Below, piece after piece: positions 47,420 through 58,078 of a DNA stretch of 64,000 nt. The translations under genes were made by a program, and so were the position numbers. The stretch comes from Aralia elata (Eukaryota > Streptophyta > Magnoliopsida > Apiales > Araliaceae), in the NCBI GenBank assembly GCA_034770075.1, contig CM068378.1, forward strand, positions 42,746,508 to 42,810,507. The letters are read 5' to 3'. Each line of letters opens with the position of its first letter. Within the stretch, counting starts at the first letter, position 1. The notes under the pieces are model-generated. The model worked only from the letters and a program-made list of their open reading frames with translations. It had not been told where the DNA came from and did no database searches.

Positions 47420-48008
47420 AGGTCTCGTATCCGATCGATCGTCTCGTAGATGTAGGGTTTAGTCTCTGATGGGTCGTCTCGTCTGTATCGGTTCTCGTCT
47501 CCGATTGGTCGACTCGCCTGTATCGGTTCTCGTCTCCGATTGGTCGACTCGCCTGTATCGGTTCTCGTCTCCGATTGGTCGACTCGTCTGTATCGGTTCT
47601 CGTCTCCGATTGATCGACTCGTCTGCACCGGGTCTCGTTTCCGGTTGATCGTCTTGTCGGCACCGGGTCTCGTTTCCGGTTGATCGTCTTGTCGGCACCA
47701 GGTCTCGTTTCCGGTTGATCGTCTCGTCGGCACCGGGTATCATTTCTGGTTATCGTCTCGTCGGCACCAGGTCTCGTTTCCGGTTGATCGTCTCGTAGGC
47801 ACCGAATCTCGTTTCCAGTTGATCGTCTCGTCGGCACCGGGTCTCGTTTCCGTTTGATCGTCTCGTCGGCGCCGGGTCTCGTTTCCGGTTGTCGTCTCGT
47901 CGGCACCGGGTCTCGTTTCCGGTTGATCATCTCGTAGGCACCGAGTCTCGTTTCCGGTTGATTGTCTTGTCGGCGCCGGATCTCATTTCCGGTTGATCGT
48001 TTCATAAA
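47420..48008 (-). repeat. 35-bp minisatellite in Tat 3' region
   Basis: About 17 tandem units near 35 bp (some 34), in two subtypes: GTCGACTCGCCTGTATCGG type (about 47450-47625) and GATCGTCTCGTCGGCACCGG type (about 47625-48008). Because 35 is not a multiple of three and stops are absent, long frames are open in all three minus frames; these encode only repeats and I do not call genes. Tat/Ogre 3' regions are known to hold such tandem repeats. Confidence 0.92.
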
Positions 48009-48217
48009 TCACGTCGTTCCAGCCGGGTCCTGCCCCGATAATCGATTCGTCATGTTCCGCACCCAATTGGTTGAAATCTCGTATTTTATTTTCACATACA
48101 AAGTCAAATGGATTTTAAAATTGATCAATTGCTCTATTATTAACTGTATGATGCATGCTTTTTATTCATGGATAGAGAATGACCCCTGCACAGTCTTTTT
48201 GACACTATTTTTCACAG

Positions 48218-48670
48218 ATGTCGTCACCAGACGCCGTGGTACGTTTGGATCTCCGTCCTCCCACAGGATTGGTTGGCAGGCTTTTCCGCTGGTTGGACAG
48301 TTTTTCGCCGGGCGACAGGGTTATTGCAGATAGTCTTCTGGGACATTCCTGGTCCTTATTATCCTTTCAGGTGCCGGCGGGCTTTGCGGAGGGCATTCTG
48401 AGCTATTGGGCCCCTGCCCGTCAGGTGTTCAGATTAGGGACAGTGGAGCTAACCCCTACTCTCGAGGAGTATGCCCGCTTTACCGGCTTGTCTTTGGATG
48501 GTCCTTGTGCTAGGGTCACAACTGGTCCCATGCGCCGTCAGTTCTTGACTTTTACTGGGTTGCGGAGGACAGTTCTGTTATCGGTGGTCACATCAGACCA
48601 TCTAGTTCCCCTTCATTTCCTGATTGACCGATTCGGCTCACCCGACAGTTTTCATCTATTTTCTGGCTAG
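48218..48670 (+). CDS. Antisense extra ORF of Tat element (mobile-domain-like), 3' truncated
   Basis: 150 codons antisense to gag-pol, with no stop. Contains RPPTGLVGRLFRWLDSF, FAEGILSYWAPARQVFRLG and LTPTLEEYARFTGLSL, which resembles the plant-mobile-domain / DUF7745 type of protein from DNA transposons. Extra ORFs in this position are known in the Tat lineage, some with a DNA-transposon-associated domain. The C-terminal part is lost at the deletion junction near 48655. Start at ATG 48218. Function unknown. Confidence 0.6.
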   Translation: MSSPDAVVRLDLRPPTGLVGRLFRWLDSFSPGDRVIADSLLGHSWSLLSFQVPAGFAEGILSYWAPARQVFRLGTVELTPTLEEYARFTGLSLDGPCARVTTGPMRRQFLTFTGLRRTVLLSVVTSDHLVPLHFLIDRFGSPDSFHLFSG

Positions 48671-49090
48671 GGGTCAGATCTGTCCCTATCTTGAGCTCTT
48701 TGGGTTTGTCAAGGGTTCCGATATTTATGGTGATGGTTTGGTCTAAGTTGGGTTTGGGTTTGTCTTCGACCCATCCTTTGATCTCGTCAGGCGTGTCGTC
48801 ATTATCTGTCTCATCCTGCTCAATGCCCATTAAATCGAAATCCAGCTCAATATCAAAATCATAGTCATCTTTCAAATTTGAAACATCGTTTGTTAGGCAA
48901 GAAATACTCAAATTGGTACACCTGACATGAAACAAAAATATTTGTCATATATATAAGTCATTTTCCCACAATGATCATCTTTAAAATAACATGACAAAAT
49001 AACATAACCATGCCAAATTCAAAATAAGGGTCAAAAACTAGTATCTATTCATCCCCCACCATCCGGGGTCTACCATCTTGACGCCATATT
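48588..49090 (-). pseudogene. Tat pol linker fragment before lost RT
   Basis: The frame from 48935 reads an acidic stretch (DDYDFDIELDFD) and ITINIGTLDKPKELKIGTDL, a typical linker just before Tat RT. At about 48655 it runs into antisense ORF sequence: RT, RNase H and integrase are missing. The piece 48936-49090 is untranslatable spacer after a frameshift. Confidence 0.7.
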
Positions 49091-52000
49091 TTACCCTCGT
49101 TTGGATATTACTGGCTCCATTGTCCAGTTCTCGATGGTCAGATCGGCCGGAATGCGACAGATGAAAGGCGGCTTCGCATCGGAAACTTTCTCGATGACTA
49201 CAGCCACATCGCATTGGTCCTTCTTCATAACCTCTTCAGGAATAGTCAGCCCCGCCCAATTGATGACAGGCACACTCTGTTGGGCTCCTGACGGCGTGGC
49301 AACATCCTTCCCTTTTCCACTGCTTACTGACTGTCTAGGGATATAACATTTGGTTTCAAACTGTTGCATGACCTCCCGCAGGAAACTCTCCTTTTTGGCT
49401 GACTCATCATTCGTGGGGGTCAATTTTTCACCTCTTGTCTCAGACATAGGCCTGCCAGTACCTTGTTCATTGTTGACTTTCGTCATCAGACTTTCGGCTA
49501 GTCGAGTTGGGGCCCCCCCTTGAGAGTGTTTCTGTTCTACGCCTCCATAATACCGCAACCCTGCCTTGCCTATCTGATTGGGCAGTTGAATAGGCTCAGT
49601 AATTCTTTGACTGTTCTTTCCCAACCTTCGCCCAGGTCAAAACTTCATCTTCATCATTTCTCTAGCAACAAAGGTAAGTTCAAGAGAGACCTTAGGTTTT
49701 ACGGCTGGAGCCCCCAGACATCTGTAGTGGGGAGTATTGATTTCCAGCACCTGAAAACTGGCGGGTACCACCGATTCGTCCAAATTAATCACCGGCAGGC
49801 CATCCCTGGAAGGAGGAGGGCCATTACGCTCTGCAGAGACCGTCACCAGATTCCCGTCGATGATAAAATTAATTTGCTGGTGTAGCGTAGAGGGAACTGC
49901 CCCGGCCATGTGTATCCATGGCCTTCCCAATAATATGTTATAACTTGCCGCGATATCCAGGACTTGGAATGAAATATCGAAAGTACAAGGCCCTATCTCC
50001 ACAGGCAAATTTATCTCCCCCATCGTATCCTTCTGGGATCCGTCAAAAGCTCGTACCACCACATAACTGGCCCGCAGGCGCTTAGGATTGACGTTCATTT
50101 TTTTCAATGTACTAAATGGACAGATATTCAATGCTGATCCCCCATCAATTAGCACCCCATTCATAACATATCTTGATGAGATTACCGCAATATGCAGCAG
50201 TTTCCGGTGCCCCCTTCCCTCTTTGGGGATATCATCATCTGTGAACGATATTACATTATTTTCTATTAGATGGTCCACTAGATGGCCGAAACCTTCTTTA
50301 CTAATCACCTTGGGAATGTGTGCCTCTTCCAGGACTTTGGCCAGAATTCTGCAGTGATCGTCGGATGATAATACCAAATCCATGATCGATGTCAAAGTCG
50401 ATTCCTCGCTCAATACCTTGACCCCCCTTGCTTCTGGATGATTCATCTTCCTTAAGAATTCCACAGCTTTCTCCTCGGATATCTTTTCGTTCTTCTTCCC
50501 TTTGCTCTCAAGGGCTCATCTTGGAAGATATAAAGGATTCCCCTTTGATGTTACAAAAGCACAACTGGCCGCCTCCTCTGATACTCCCCTGTAATTCCAC
50601 GGTACTGTTTTCAGACTGCTAATGGGGATTTGTGGTCTCACTGCAATGGTGAGAAGTTTCGGAGCCGTTAACCTGATAGGCCCCTCTGTGATACTCCTGC
50701 TCAGACCCGCCAACCTAATCGGTGTCCCTCATATATTCTCCTGATCATTTGTCATGCCAATCATCTCATCGATTCTCTTTATATAATTCCACCTTGGTGG
50801 TCCTCCGGCTTCGCTGGCTTCCACCACATTGACCCCTTCCCCATCATACTTAGGCAGGGGATTGACTTTAACATTTAGTGACTTTGGCTGTTCCACCACG
50901 ATCTCCCCGCTATCGATCATGTTTTGAATCTTGTGCTTCAGCGCCCAGCATTCCTGAGTATCATGACCAGGGGAACCCGAATGGTACGCACACTTCTTAC
51001 TCGGGTCAAATCTTCTCCCTTTCGGGTCAATTGGGGGTGCCAAATCGACTATCTTTCTCTGTGCTATTAATAGTGCCAAAATCTGTTCAAGAGGATCCCC
51101 AAGCGGGGTGAATACCCGATCTCTGGTGGTCTCAAATTTTCTTCGTCCGTCCATCCTTTGATTATCGAAATTAGGTTGTCGGGGTGGCACAATTCTTTGT
51201 ATTGGTACTGGAGGGCTATTCTCCACCTTCCTAGATGATCCCTGCAGGATGAGGCAAACATCTTCCTCCCTTCTCTTTGGGTCCTGCGGGAAGCACTACC
51301 ATAGTTTCCACTCTGTATTTGCTCTACAACTGTTTCTAGAGCTGTGAAGTCCCGGATCTTGCCAGACTTTAACCCCATGTCAACCATTTCTCCATGCTTT
51401 ATCATTTCGGCAAAAGGTCTTCCAATCCCCGTTATCACTCGCTCATAATAGGGCGCCTCCTAAATATCCACAAAGGTCATTACCATCTCCGCCCCGCTTA
51501 TTGGGGGATTCACCTGTGCAGCCATACCCCTCCACCGCTGTGCATAGTCCCTAAAAGATTCTTTTGGTTGCTTCTTGACCTTTGTCATCTGATATCTGTT
51601 AGGGGCCATCTGTGCCTGGAAGCTGTATTGTGTCAAGAAAGTATGGGCCAACTCCTCCCAGTTGTGGATCCGAGCATTATCAAGGCGGGCATACCAAGTT
51701 CTTGCTTCTCCCGTTAGGCTCTTTTGGAATAACTGCATCCTCAGTCCTTCGTCCTCTGCATAAGACCCAAGTTCCCCAATGTATATCTTCAGGTGTGTAT
51801 AAGGGTCTCCCTTCCCATTATATTTCTCAAATTCGGGGCTCTTGAACTTCTCCGGATACCTGGTTCCTGGAAAGACACACAGATCTGAATAATTTACCCT
51901 GCCCAGGGAACCTATGCCTTTCAGAGACTGGATAGTCTCCTCCATCTGCTTCATTTTCTTTCGAAGATCATCAGTGTCTCCCTCCTCTGGAATAGTGATT

Positions 52001-52380
52001 ACTGTCCTGTTAAGTGTAGGAATGGCCTTGGGGATGACTGGCTCACCCTTAGGCTGGGGTTGATCATCCTTAGAAAGGATTGTATCATCTTTAGGGGGAT
52101 TCTGGTTACCCCCCGGTGGTGGCATATTAGGCGGATCCTTGTTTGGCGGATCTTGTCTCAGTAGTAACTGTTCTTTCAGCATCGTGGCCATTTCCAACAT
52201 CTGTTTTTTAAAATCACCGAATTCCTCTCGAGATATGGAACCAGGATTAGGAGGTGGAAAATCAGCCATTTCAGATGTAGAATCCTGGGCCTTCTTATAT
52301 CGCAAACGCATTTGAGGAGCAATCCTACAGGGGAAAACGGTTTGAAGTTTAGTCTTGGGAAATGAAAGATGTGGATGCAT
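49091..52380 (-). pseudogene. Tat gag-protease
   Basis: Starts at ATG 52380. Capsid with FPGTRYPEKFKSPEFEKYNG (~51860), GEARTWYARL and AQRWRGMAAQV (~51540); a second capsid part (51438-51300); CAYHSGSPGHDTQECW zinc-knuckle-like segment (~50960); protease with LIDGGSALNICP (~50130) and YNILLGRPWIHMAGAVPS (~49910). One frameshift near 51250. In-frame stops at about 51458, 50727, 50514 and 49637 fit C-to-T in CAG or CGA. The active-site motif reads D-G-G-S. The tail to 49091 is an unassigned linker. Confidence 0.85.
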
Positions 52381-53044
52381 GCTAAAGCTGTAACTTTTGT
52401 GTTTTTGGGTTTTTTAATCTTTCCCTGCAAAACAAAATGTTAGCAGTCCCTCATTGCAATAATAAATGCTAGACACGAATTATTATGCTTTCCCAGCTAT
52501 TCCCTGCACAACATAGAGGTCAGTACTTTCTTTTGACAAAAAGGGGAGGTATATATAAAAATATTGAATGAGACTATGGCATTTATACGCGTAAACGTAA
52601 AAGGGCATGAAAAGACTTTCCCTGCGTTGGGTTAATCTGAGGCTGACCTACCCTAAGGTTACTCTCGCGGCTTTTCGGCATGAAGGTCCCCAAATCTTCG
52701 CAATCTACTCGTCTGAATCCTTTCGATTGGAGCGGATCTGGGTGGTGCGTTTCCTGAGCCATCTCCGGGGAGCAGCCCCTTCGAGTCCAGTAATAAGCAA
52801 CTGACAGGTTTGCCTCTGGAGGAGGTACACTCTCAACATACATTCACATTCATCGTCCTCACCGTATGCAAATGATTACTTTAAAGTAAAGCAATTCCAT
52901 TCAATCATTCATTCATTGGACAAAAACACACATTCACACAACAACAAGTAAAACAGGTCAAAATATCGCACGTACATACACATTCATAAATTTTTAAAGG
53001 ATAGGACAGCATCAAGATTTGAACGCGGCTTAAGCCCTCTAATG
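52381..53044 (-). other. Tat leader between primer site and gag
   Basis: No recognisable protein. Typical Ogre elements have an ORF1 here; I see only an unassigned 86-codon frame (52583-52843). Runs AGAGGGCTTAAGCCGCGTTC just after the primer site, matching the remnant at 16807-16840. Confidence 0.65.
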
Positions 53045-53062
53045 TCCCCAGCAGAGTCGCCA
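53045..53062 (-). promoter_or_regulatory. Primer binding site, tRNA-Arg
   Basis: Minus strand TGGCGACTCTGCTGGGGA, one mismatch to the complement of plant tRNA-Arg(ACG) with CCA, two bases from the LTR. Typical of the Tat/Ogre lineage. Confidence 0.88.
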
Positions 53063-53064
53063 GC

Positions 53065-55265
53065 TGTCGACGCCGGGAAGATCGCTTCTAATGCTAATTA
53101 TTACCCTTTCCAATTTAGCCTTTTTTTAGATGATTTTTTGGAAAAGGTCGGCACAAATATCGACGAGGTTTTGAAAAATCATTTTTTATGATGAGCCAAT
53201 TGACCAGAGTAGCCAGTTGTTATATTTGAAATGGATGTACCAACTCATCCGAGCTTCGTTTTCGTAAATCGCTGGCTCATATGTGACTCCGAATTAATTG
53301 GTCTGCAAACCGAGATTCATAGAGTTCGGGGGCTTGCTTAAGCGAGGGGAAAGTGTTAGGCACCCCCCGACTTCCGTGAAACACGGTTACCGCAATCTCG
53401 ATGCTTTTCCTATCCTTTAATTCTTAAAATGTGTGTGCGCGCGCGTGTGCCTATGTGAATGTTATGGTGAGTTTGCATGAAAAAACCATTTGGTTTTTAT
53501 GAAAAGTCGTGTTTTAATTTGAGAATGCTTTAGAATGTCTTTCGGCCTATACGAGAAAGCTTTATTTTTTATGAGAAAGGTTTGATTTTAATTGTCAAAA
53601 GCTGTGAGATTTTTCATTAGGTGTCGTTTTGGCAAAACAAGAGTTTTTAAACCTTCGTCAAAATAGGAATCGAGACCTATACGTTGCTTTCGTAAATAAA
53701 ATGACGGGCAACTTCTAGGATCTCTTTAACCCTATGCACAAAGATTTAATAAAACATTATTTATTTTTATAAAACCATTTTTGTGATGTTTGAAAACGAT
53801 TTTTTCTTTAGCCTTCTCGTTTAAATAGGAATCGACATTCATTAGCACTTCCAATTTTAAGGCCCGTGGTGCTAATAACCTAATTTGATTGATTTTATGG
53901 AAATCTTCATCGTTTAGCTTTGAAATCAATTTTTGTGTTGTAAATCAAATCAAGCATTAAAATGCATTGGGGCTATTCATGGGCATGTGAGCCATCAAAA
54001 TAACCCCAAACGCCCATAACCACATATTTCACTATTACGGGGCCTTAAATCCGATTTTCAACTTGATATCGTTTTAAGGCTCGACGATTACAATTTACAG
54101 TAAAGGGTACATCGCCCCTAATACATACACCCAAAAATGTCCATCATCGGATTTGGACCATGGGGTCACGCTCCTAGGCTCACATCCAAAATTTCTACAC
54201 ACCCACAAAATGGATACTACACAAATGAACAACACCGGGTTGCCTAACACACCACAATATCCTAAAATAGCAATCTAAATACAGTACGCATAATATATTA
54301 CCATAACAAGCTAAAAAATCACCAAATGGATATCATCGGGCCATTAAGAAGAATTTCGTTCCGTTGGAACCCTCACTAATAGTCCTTAATCCATGGATCC
54401 TCAATAACATACAAGAAAACTACATTTAATATAACTCGAATGACAAAAAAATTTAACAAAATGATATAACAAAAATTCTATAAAAAAAGGCTTTTTCACC
54501 TTGCAAATGACACCACGATGCGTATAAACTCGTATATTGAATAGAGTAAAAAGTGTATGTGATACAATCTAACAAAAGGGGTATAAATCCTCACCTTTTT
54601 CTCTTTTTTTTCTCTTTTCCCGCTCCTGCTTGCTGCTGTTTCTTCCCCTTTTTTTTCCTTTCCGTCTCCCTGTATCCCTTTCTGAATGAAAAAATGAAGA
54701 ACTGCATTGATAAAGGCTGTCAGAGGTAGCTGCAGATTGATCCGCGGCTTGGCCGCAGATTGATCTGCGGCTAGCCTCGGTTCCCCCGTGCCGCGTTCGA
54801 GTGCCGCGTCGTCAGTCGTCCCATCATTGGCCGCAGATTGATCTGCGGCTAGCTGGGCTGATTTTCTCGATTTTTGTACCGCACCTCGATTCTCGTGTCG
54901 TACTGTTGGTTTTCGTTGAAAGGCTTGTATTTTGTAGTCCGGGAACCGCTGGGAAACGTGCCATATCATTCAGGAATGCTCGTTTCGAATGGTTGCGACA
55001 TGACACAGGATTTTTATTTGGAGCTTGGTTTCCAGGGGCGCTGCCCCCCAACCCCCACTAGCTCACCGGCGAGCAGGTAAGCGTAGTGGCCATTAGTTGA
55101 TTTCTGATATCCGCTCATTATCGTGTCGGCTTTGATCGCAAGTCGTTGTGGTGGCTTTGAGTGTTCGCACTTATGTCCACCTTTCGTTCTCGTAGGCTGG
55201 GTTAATTGACGATTTTGCCCTTCTGTCAGGGTCAGTATACGAAGTGCAAAATTTGAGTGTCTACA
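53065..55265 (-). repeat. 5' LTR of Tat element
   Basis: 2201 bp, near-identical to 44862-47065. The AGCCGCAGAT palindrome cluster is at about 54727-54851; the unit at ~54830-54849 is perfect here but degenerate in the other LTR. Confidence 0.95.
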
Positions 55266-56400
55266 ATTATTAATTCCCCTATATTTCTATAAGAAACAAT
55301 AATAACAAATTCATTAAGATTCATTTTCCAATAGTTGCTTGAGGTATTCATGTATATTTCTATCCCGTCCACAAAATTAGCATTCAATCAATAATCCTTA
55401 TTACCGAAGAAATTACTAATCACAAGTTATTATAACCAGATCTCAACCTAGATTCCATTGTCAAATGTCATCTAAGTCCATCTAATAATTGTTGATCAAG
55501 CAATTATACAATTAAAATATGTTATAATAAACAACTCAATCAATATCAACTTAAATAGAAGAACTAATAAATATTAAATAAAATCATCATCGGGTTCCAC
55601 TGAATCCTTAACTAAAAGAATTAGTTCATATTGAAAGTACAGAACATCGATGATTCATTAGAACCCATTCTAGATTATAAATAAAGAAAGAAGAAAGAAG
55701 AAATAAACTCTGTCGAATTTGCTCTTCCTCCTAAGCCTTAGTTCTCCTCCGGAATAAAGCTCTGCTGAAACTCTTATATTTTCTACGTACTAAAAAAATT
55801 CTCCCTTCAATAAAATCTCCGTTTTTTCTCTCCTAAAATGAATGAATGAAAACCCTAATTATTAGTCTATTACTAACTACCAATAAGTTCCAACCAGTAA
55901 ATGATAAGTACAAATAAAATCAAATCTTCAGCCAAAAAGAAACAAATCATCCAGGCGCGTAGCTCCACACGTGCTCCAATCCGCGTTCAAGTGTCGCGGC
56001 TCTCAGGTTCATGTGCCGCAGCTCCTGCCCTCTGTAATTTATGTGCCGCGGCTCTCGGGTTCATATGCTGTGGCTCCTGTTCATTTTCCGCGCGCCTCAG
56101 TTTCTAAAACCCTGACCTTCTATAATTCTCCTTTGTTCATCAATTTTGGCCAATCTTCCTCATGAATTGCAGCTACTAAAACTTATTCACCTGTTTAATT
56201 TTCTCCAAATAATAATCCTCACATGTAACAACAATTTCAGGTTAAACTTGCAATAATATCCATTATTTACACAATCACAGGCTGGAATCAATTATTCACA
56301 AAAACTATTAAAATGCACTAAAATACTACTAAAACTCTTAAGAAAAGCAAAATACTCAAGTTAAACACACCCAATTAATAGATATAAAATCTACTCATCA
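55266..56400 (-). repeat. 5' LTR of Athila-A, outer part
   Basis: Target duplication ATTAT (55266-55270), then 1130 bp matching 28448-29578, ending CTCATCA at 56400. Includes the GCCGCGGC array (55955-56100). Confidence 0.92.
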
Positions 56401-57312
56401 AGTATGCAGTCGTTTCTAGGGCATAACCCCAGAAGGATACTGGAAGGTCGGTATAACTCATCATGGAACGAACCATGTCCAGCAATGTTCGATTTCTCCT
56501 TTCAGATACACCATCTAACTGTGGCATCCCTAATGGAGTCCATTGTGAGATTATACCATTTTCTTTGAGACAATTTAGAAACTCATTGGTCAAGTATTCT
56601 CCTCCTTGATTCGATCGAAGAATTTTAATACTCTTACTAGTTTGCTTCTCTACTTCACTTCTGAATTCTTTGAACTTTTCAAATAATTCAGACTTGTATT
56701 TCATTAAATACACATATCCAAATCTAGAATGATCATCAGTGAAAGTAATAAAATAAGAATACCCTCCTTGTGCATTCGTTGTCATAGGTCCATATACGTC
56801 CGTGTTTACCAACACTAACAACTCTGTAACCCTTTCTCCTTTTTCACTAAAAGGAGATTTAGTCATCTTACCCATGAAACAAGATTCACAAGTTGGATAC
56901 GATTCGTAATCAGATAGCTCTAAATGCCCATCTTTATGTAACTTGGTTAATCTTGTTTCATTGATATGACTGAGTCTACAGTGCCACATAAAGGTATAAT
57001 TAACATCATCTCTTTTTCTTTTCTTAGTTTGTTCAATTTGAAGTATATTTTCATGCAAGTCAAGTATGTAAAGTCCATTCAGTAAATTGCCAACACCATA
57101 TAAAACATTTTTATTATAAATAGAACAACTGTTGTTCTTTATTATAATATCAAAACCATTCATATCCAATACAGAAATTGAAATAATATTTCTAATGAGT
57201 GTTGGAACATAATAACAATTATTTAAACTAATGGACTTGCCCGTAGGCAGTGCTAAACAATAAGTTCCTACAGCTAATGCAGCAACCTTTGCTCCATTTC
57301 CCACTCGTAGGA
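56401..57312 (-). pseudogene. Copia-1 pre-integrase and integrase
   Basis: Continues the host pol. From 57312 leftward: VGNGAKVAALAVGTYCLALP, WHCRLSHI and CESCFMGKM (HHCC zinc site), then the integrase core with NTDVYGPM (first Asp), SNQGGEY where the second catalytic Asp is Asn, and GVSERRNR (Glu). The frame is open for about 300 codons but the D-to-N change and the missing ends make it dead. Cut at 56400 by Athila-A. Confidence 0.88.
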
Positions 57313-57313
57313 T

Positions 57314-58078
57314 GACTGAGTTGTGAGTCAGTGTGCACAGCTGTTATTCCATGATAACTGAGTTGAGTATGTGTGTAGATCATAGGAAAGATACTTATGT
57401 GGATATAATTTGATTTAGAGATGTTTGGTGGGGAATGACAAGGTTATTATTGTACATTGATTGGTGAAGTGTTAACCAAATCTCTGTTAGTTAGTGTTGA
57501 TATTCATGGATAGTAATTGATTTAAACTCTTTGAAAGCTTGGTTAAATGAATTTCAGATGAAGTTAATAATAAGACCTTTGTTTTGATTCACATGAGGAC
57601 GTATAAAGGCTAAGTGTGGGGGAATTTGATGAGTGCAAAATATTCATTTATTATAATTCCTTTATACTTAGTTTATTTCATGTTTTATAGTGTATATGAG
57701 TTTATTAAGGTAATTGATGATTTTAGGGATAAATGGAGCTAAAGCAGGAAAACAGGAAAAAAATTCAAGTTTTTGGAAACTGATGAACTCGCCCCGGCGA
57801 GTTCAGTTGGCTTAAAGAATTCGCCTTGGAGAATTCCCTTATGCCCAATCCACCCCAGAGCCTTCTGAGTTCGCCGGGCCCGGTCTCCTCTGCTGAATTC
57901 GTCCCGGCGAATTCCTTTAGTACAAACCAATCTGCCTCGACGGATTGAACGGGAAAAAGAAAAATAATTTTATTTCAGGCAGGAAATCTTGAGGAGTTCT
58001 AATTGCAATTGGATTGTTATTTCTTAGAGTATTAGGATAATATCTTAGGACTATAAATACATGTAATTAGTTAGATAT
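57314..58078 (+). mobile_element. S-family 3' end fragment
   Basis: Matches 21993-22750 of element S: 3' untranslated end, AGGA hairpin relic (~57595), purine tract, then LTR start at about 57627. Palindromes at 57785-57804 (GAACTCGCC-CC-GGCGAGTTC, perfect) and 57895-57914 (one mismatch); TATAAATA at 58052-58059. Cut at 58078 by the Copia-2 insertion. Confidence 0.85.

Larger units (their letters stand above)
44862..55265 (-). mobile_element. Tat-lineage (Ogre/Retand-like) element, RT-integrase deleted
   Basis: LTRs 44862-47065 and 53065-55265, TG..CA ends, 5-bp duplication ATTAT. Primer site matches tRNA-Arg. In element order: 5' LTR, primer site, leader, gag-protease (52380-49091), pol linker (48935-48660), a deletion removing RT, RNase H and integrase, an antisense ORF (48218-48670, plus strand), a 35-bp tandem array, a hairpin, polypurine tract, 3' LTR. 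The LTRs are very similar, making it one of the youngest insertions here. Confidence 0.92.
28081..56400 (-). mobile_element. Athila-A, minus-strand element, pol deleted
   Basis: LTRs 28081-29578 (3') and 44495-44861 joined to 55271-56400 (5', split by the Tat element). Flanking bases GGTAT and AGTAT are a 5-bp duplication with one mismatch, inside the Copia-1 integrase. Order in element direction: 5' LTR, tRNA-Asp site, gag-protease, deleted pol, promoter-like segment, ORF3, 3' untranslated part (with nested solo LTRs), polypurine tract, 3' LTR. Confidence 0.92.
24378..57313 (-). mobile_element. Copia-1, old host element of the nest
   Basis: Minus-strand Ty1/copia element. Its 3' LTR is 24378-25418 (middle replaced), pol occupies 25446-28080 and, after the Athila-A insertion, 56401-57312. 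Protease, gag and the 5' LTR are missing: at ~57313 it is cut by an S-family fragment. It contains a hAT MITE (26597-27187). It is the same family as Copia-2 at 58079. Confidence 0.85.

Noticed and set aside
47420..48008. Regular repeats resembling a CRISPR array, and long repeat-encoded ORFs
   Set aside because: Units are contiguous with no unique spacers, and lie in the 3' region of a plant retrotransposon. The ORFs only translate the repeat in different frames.
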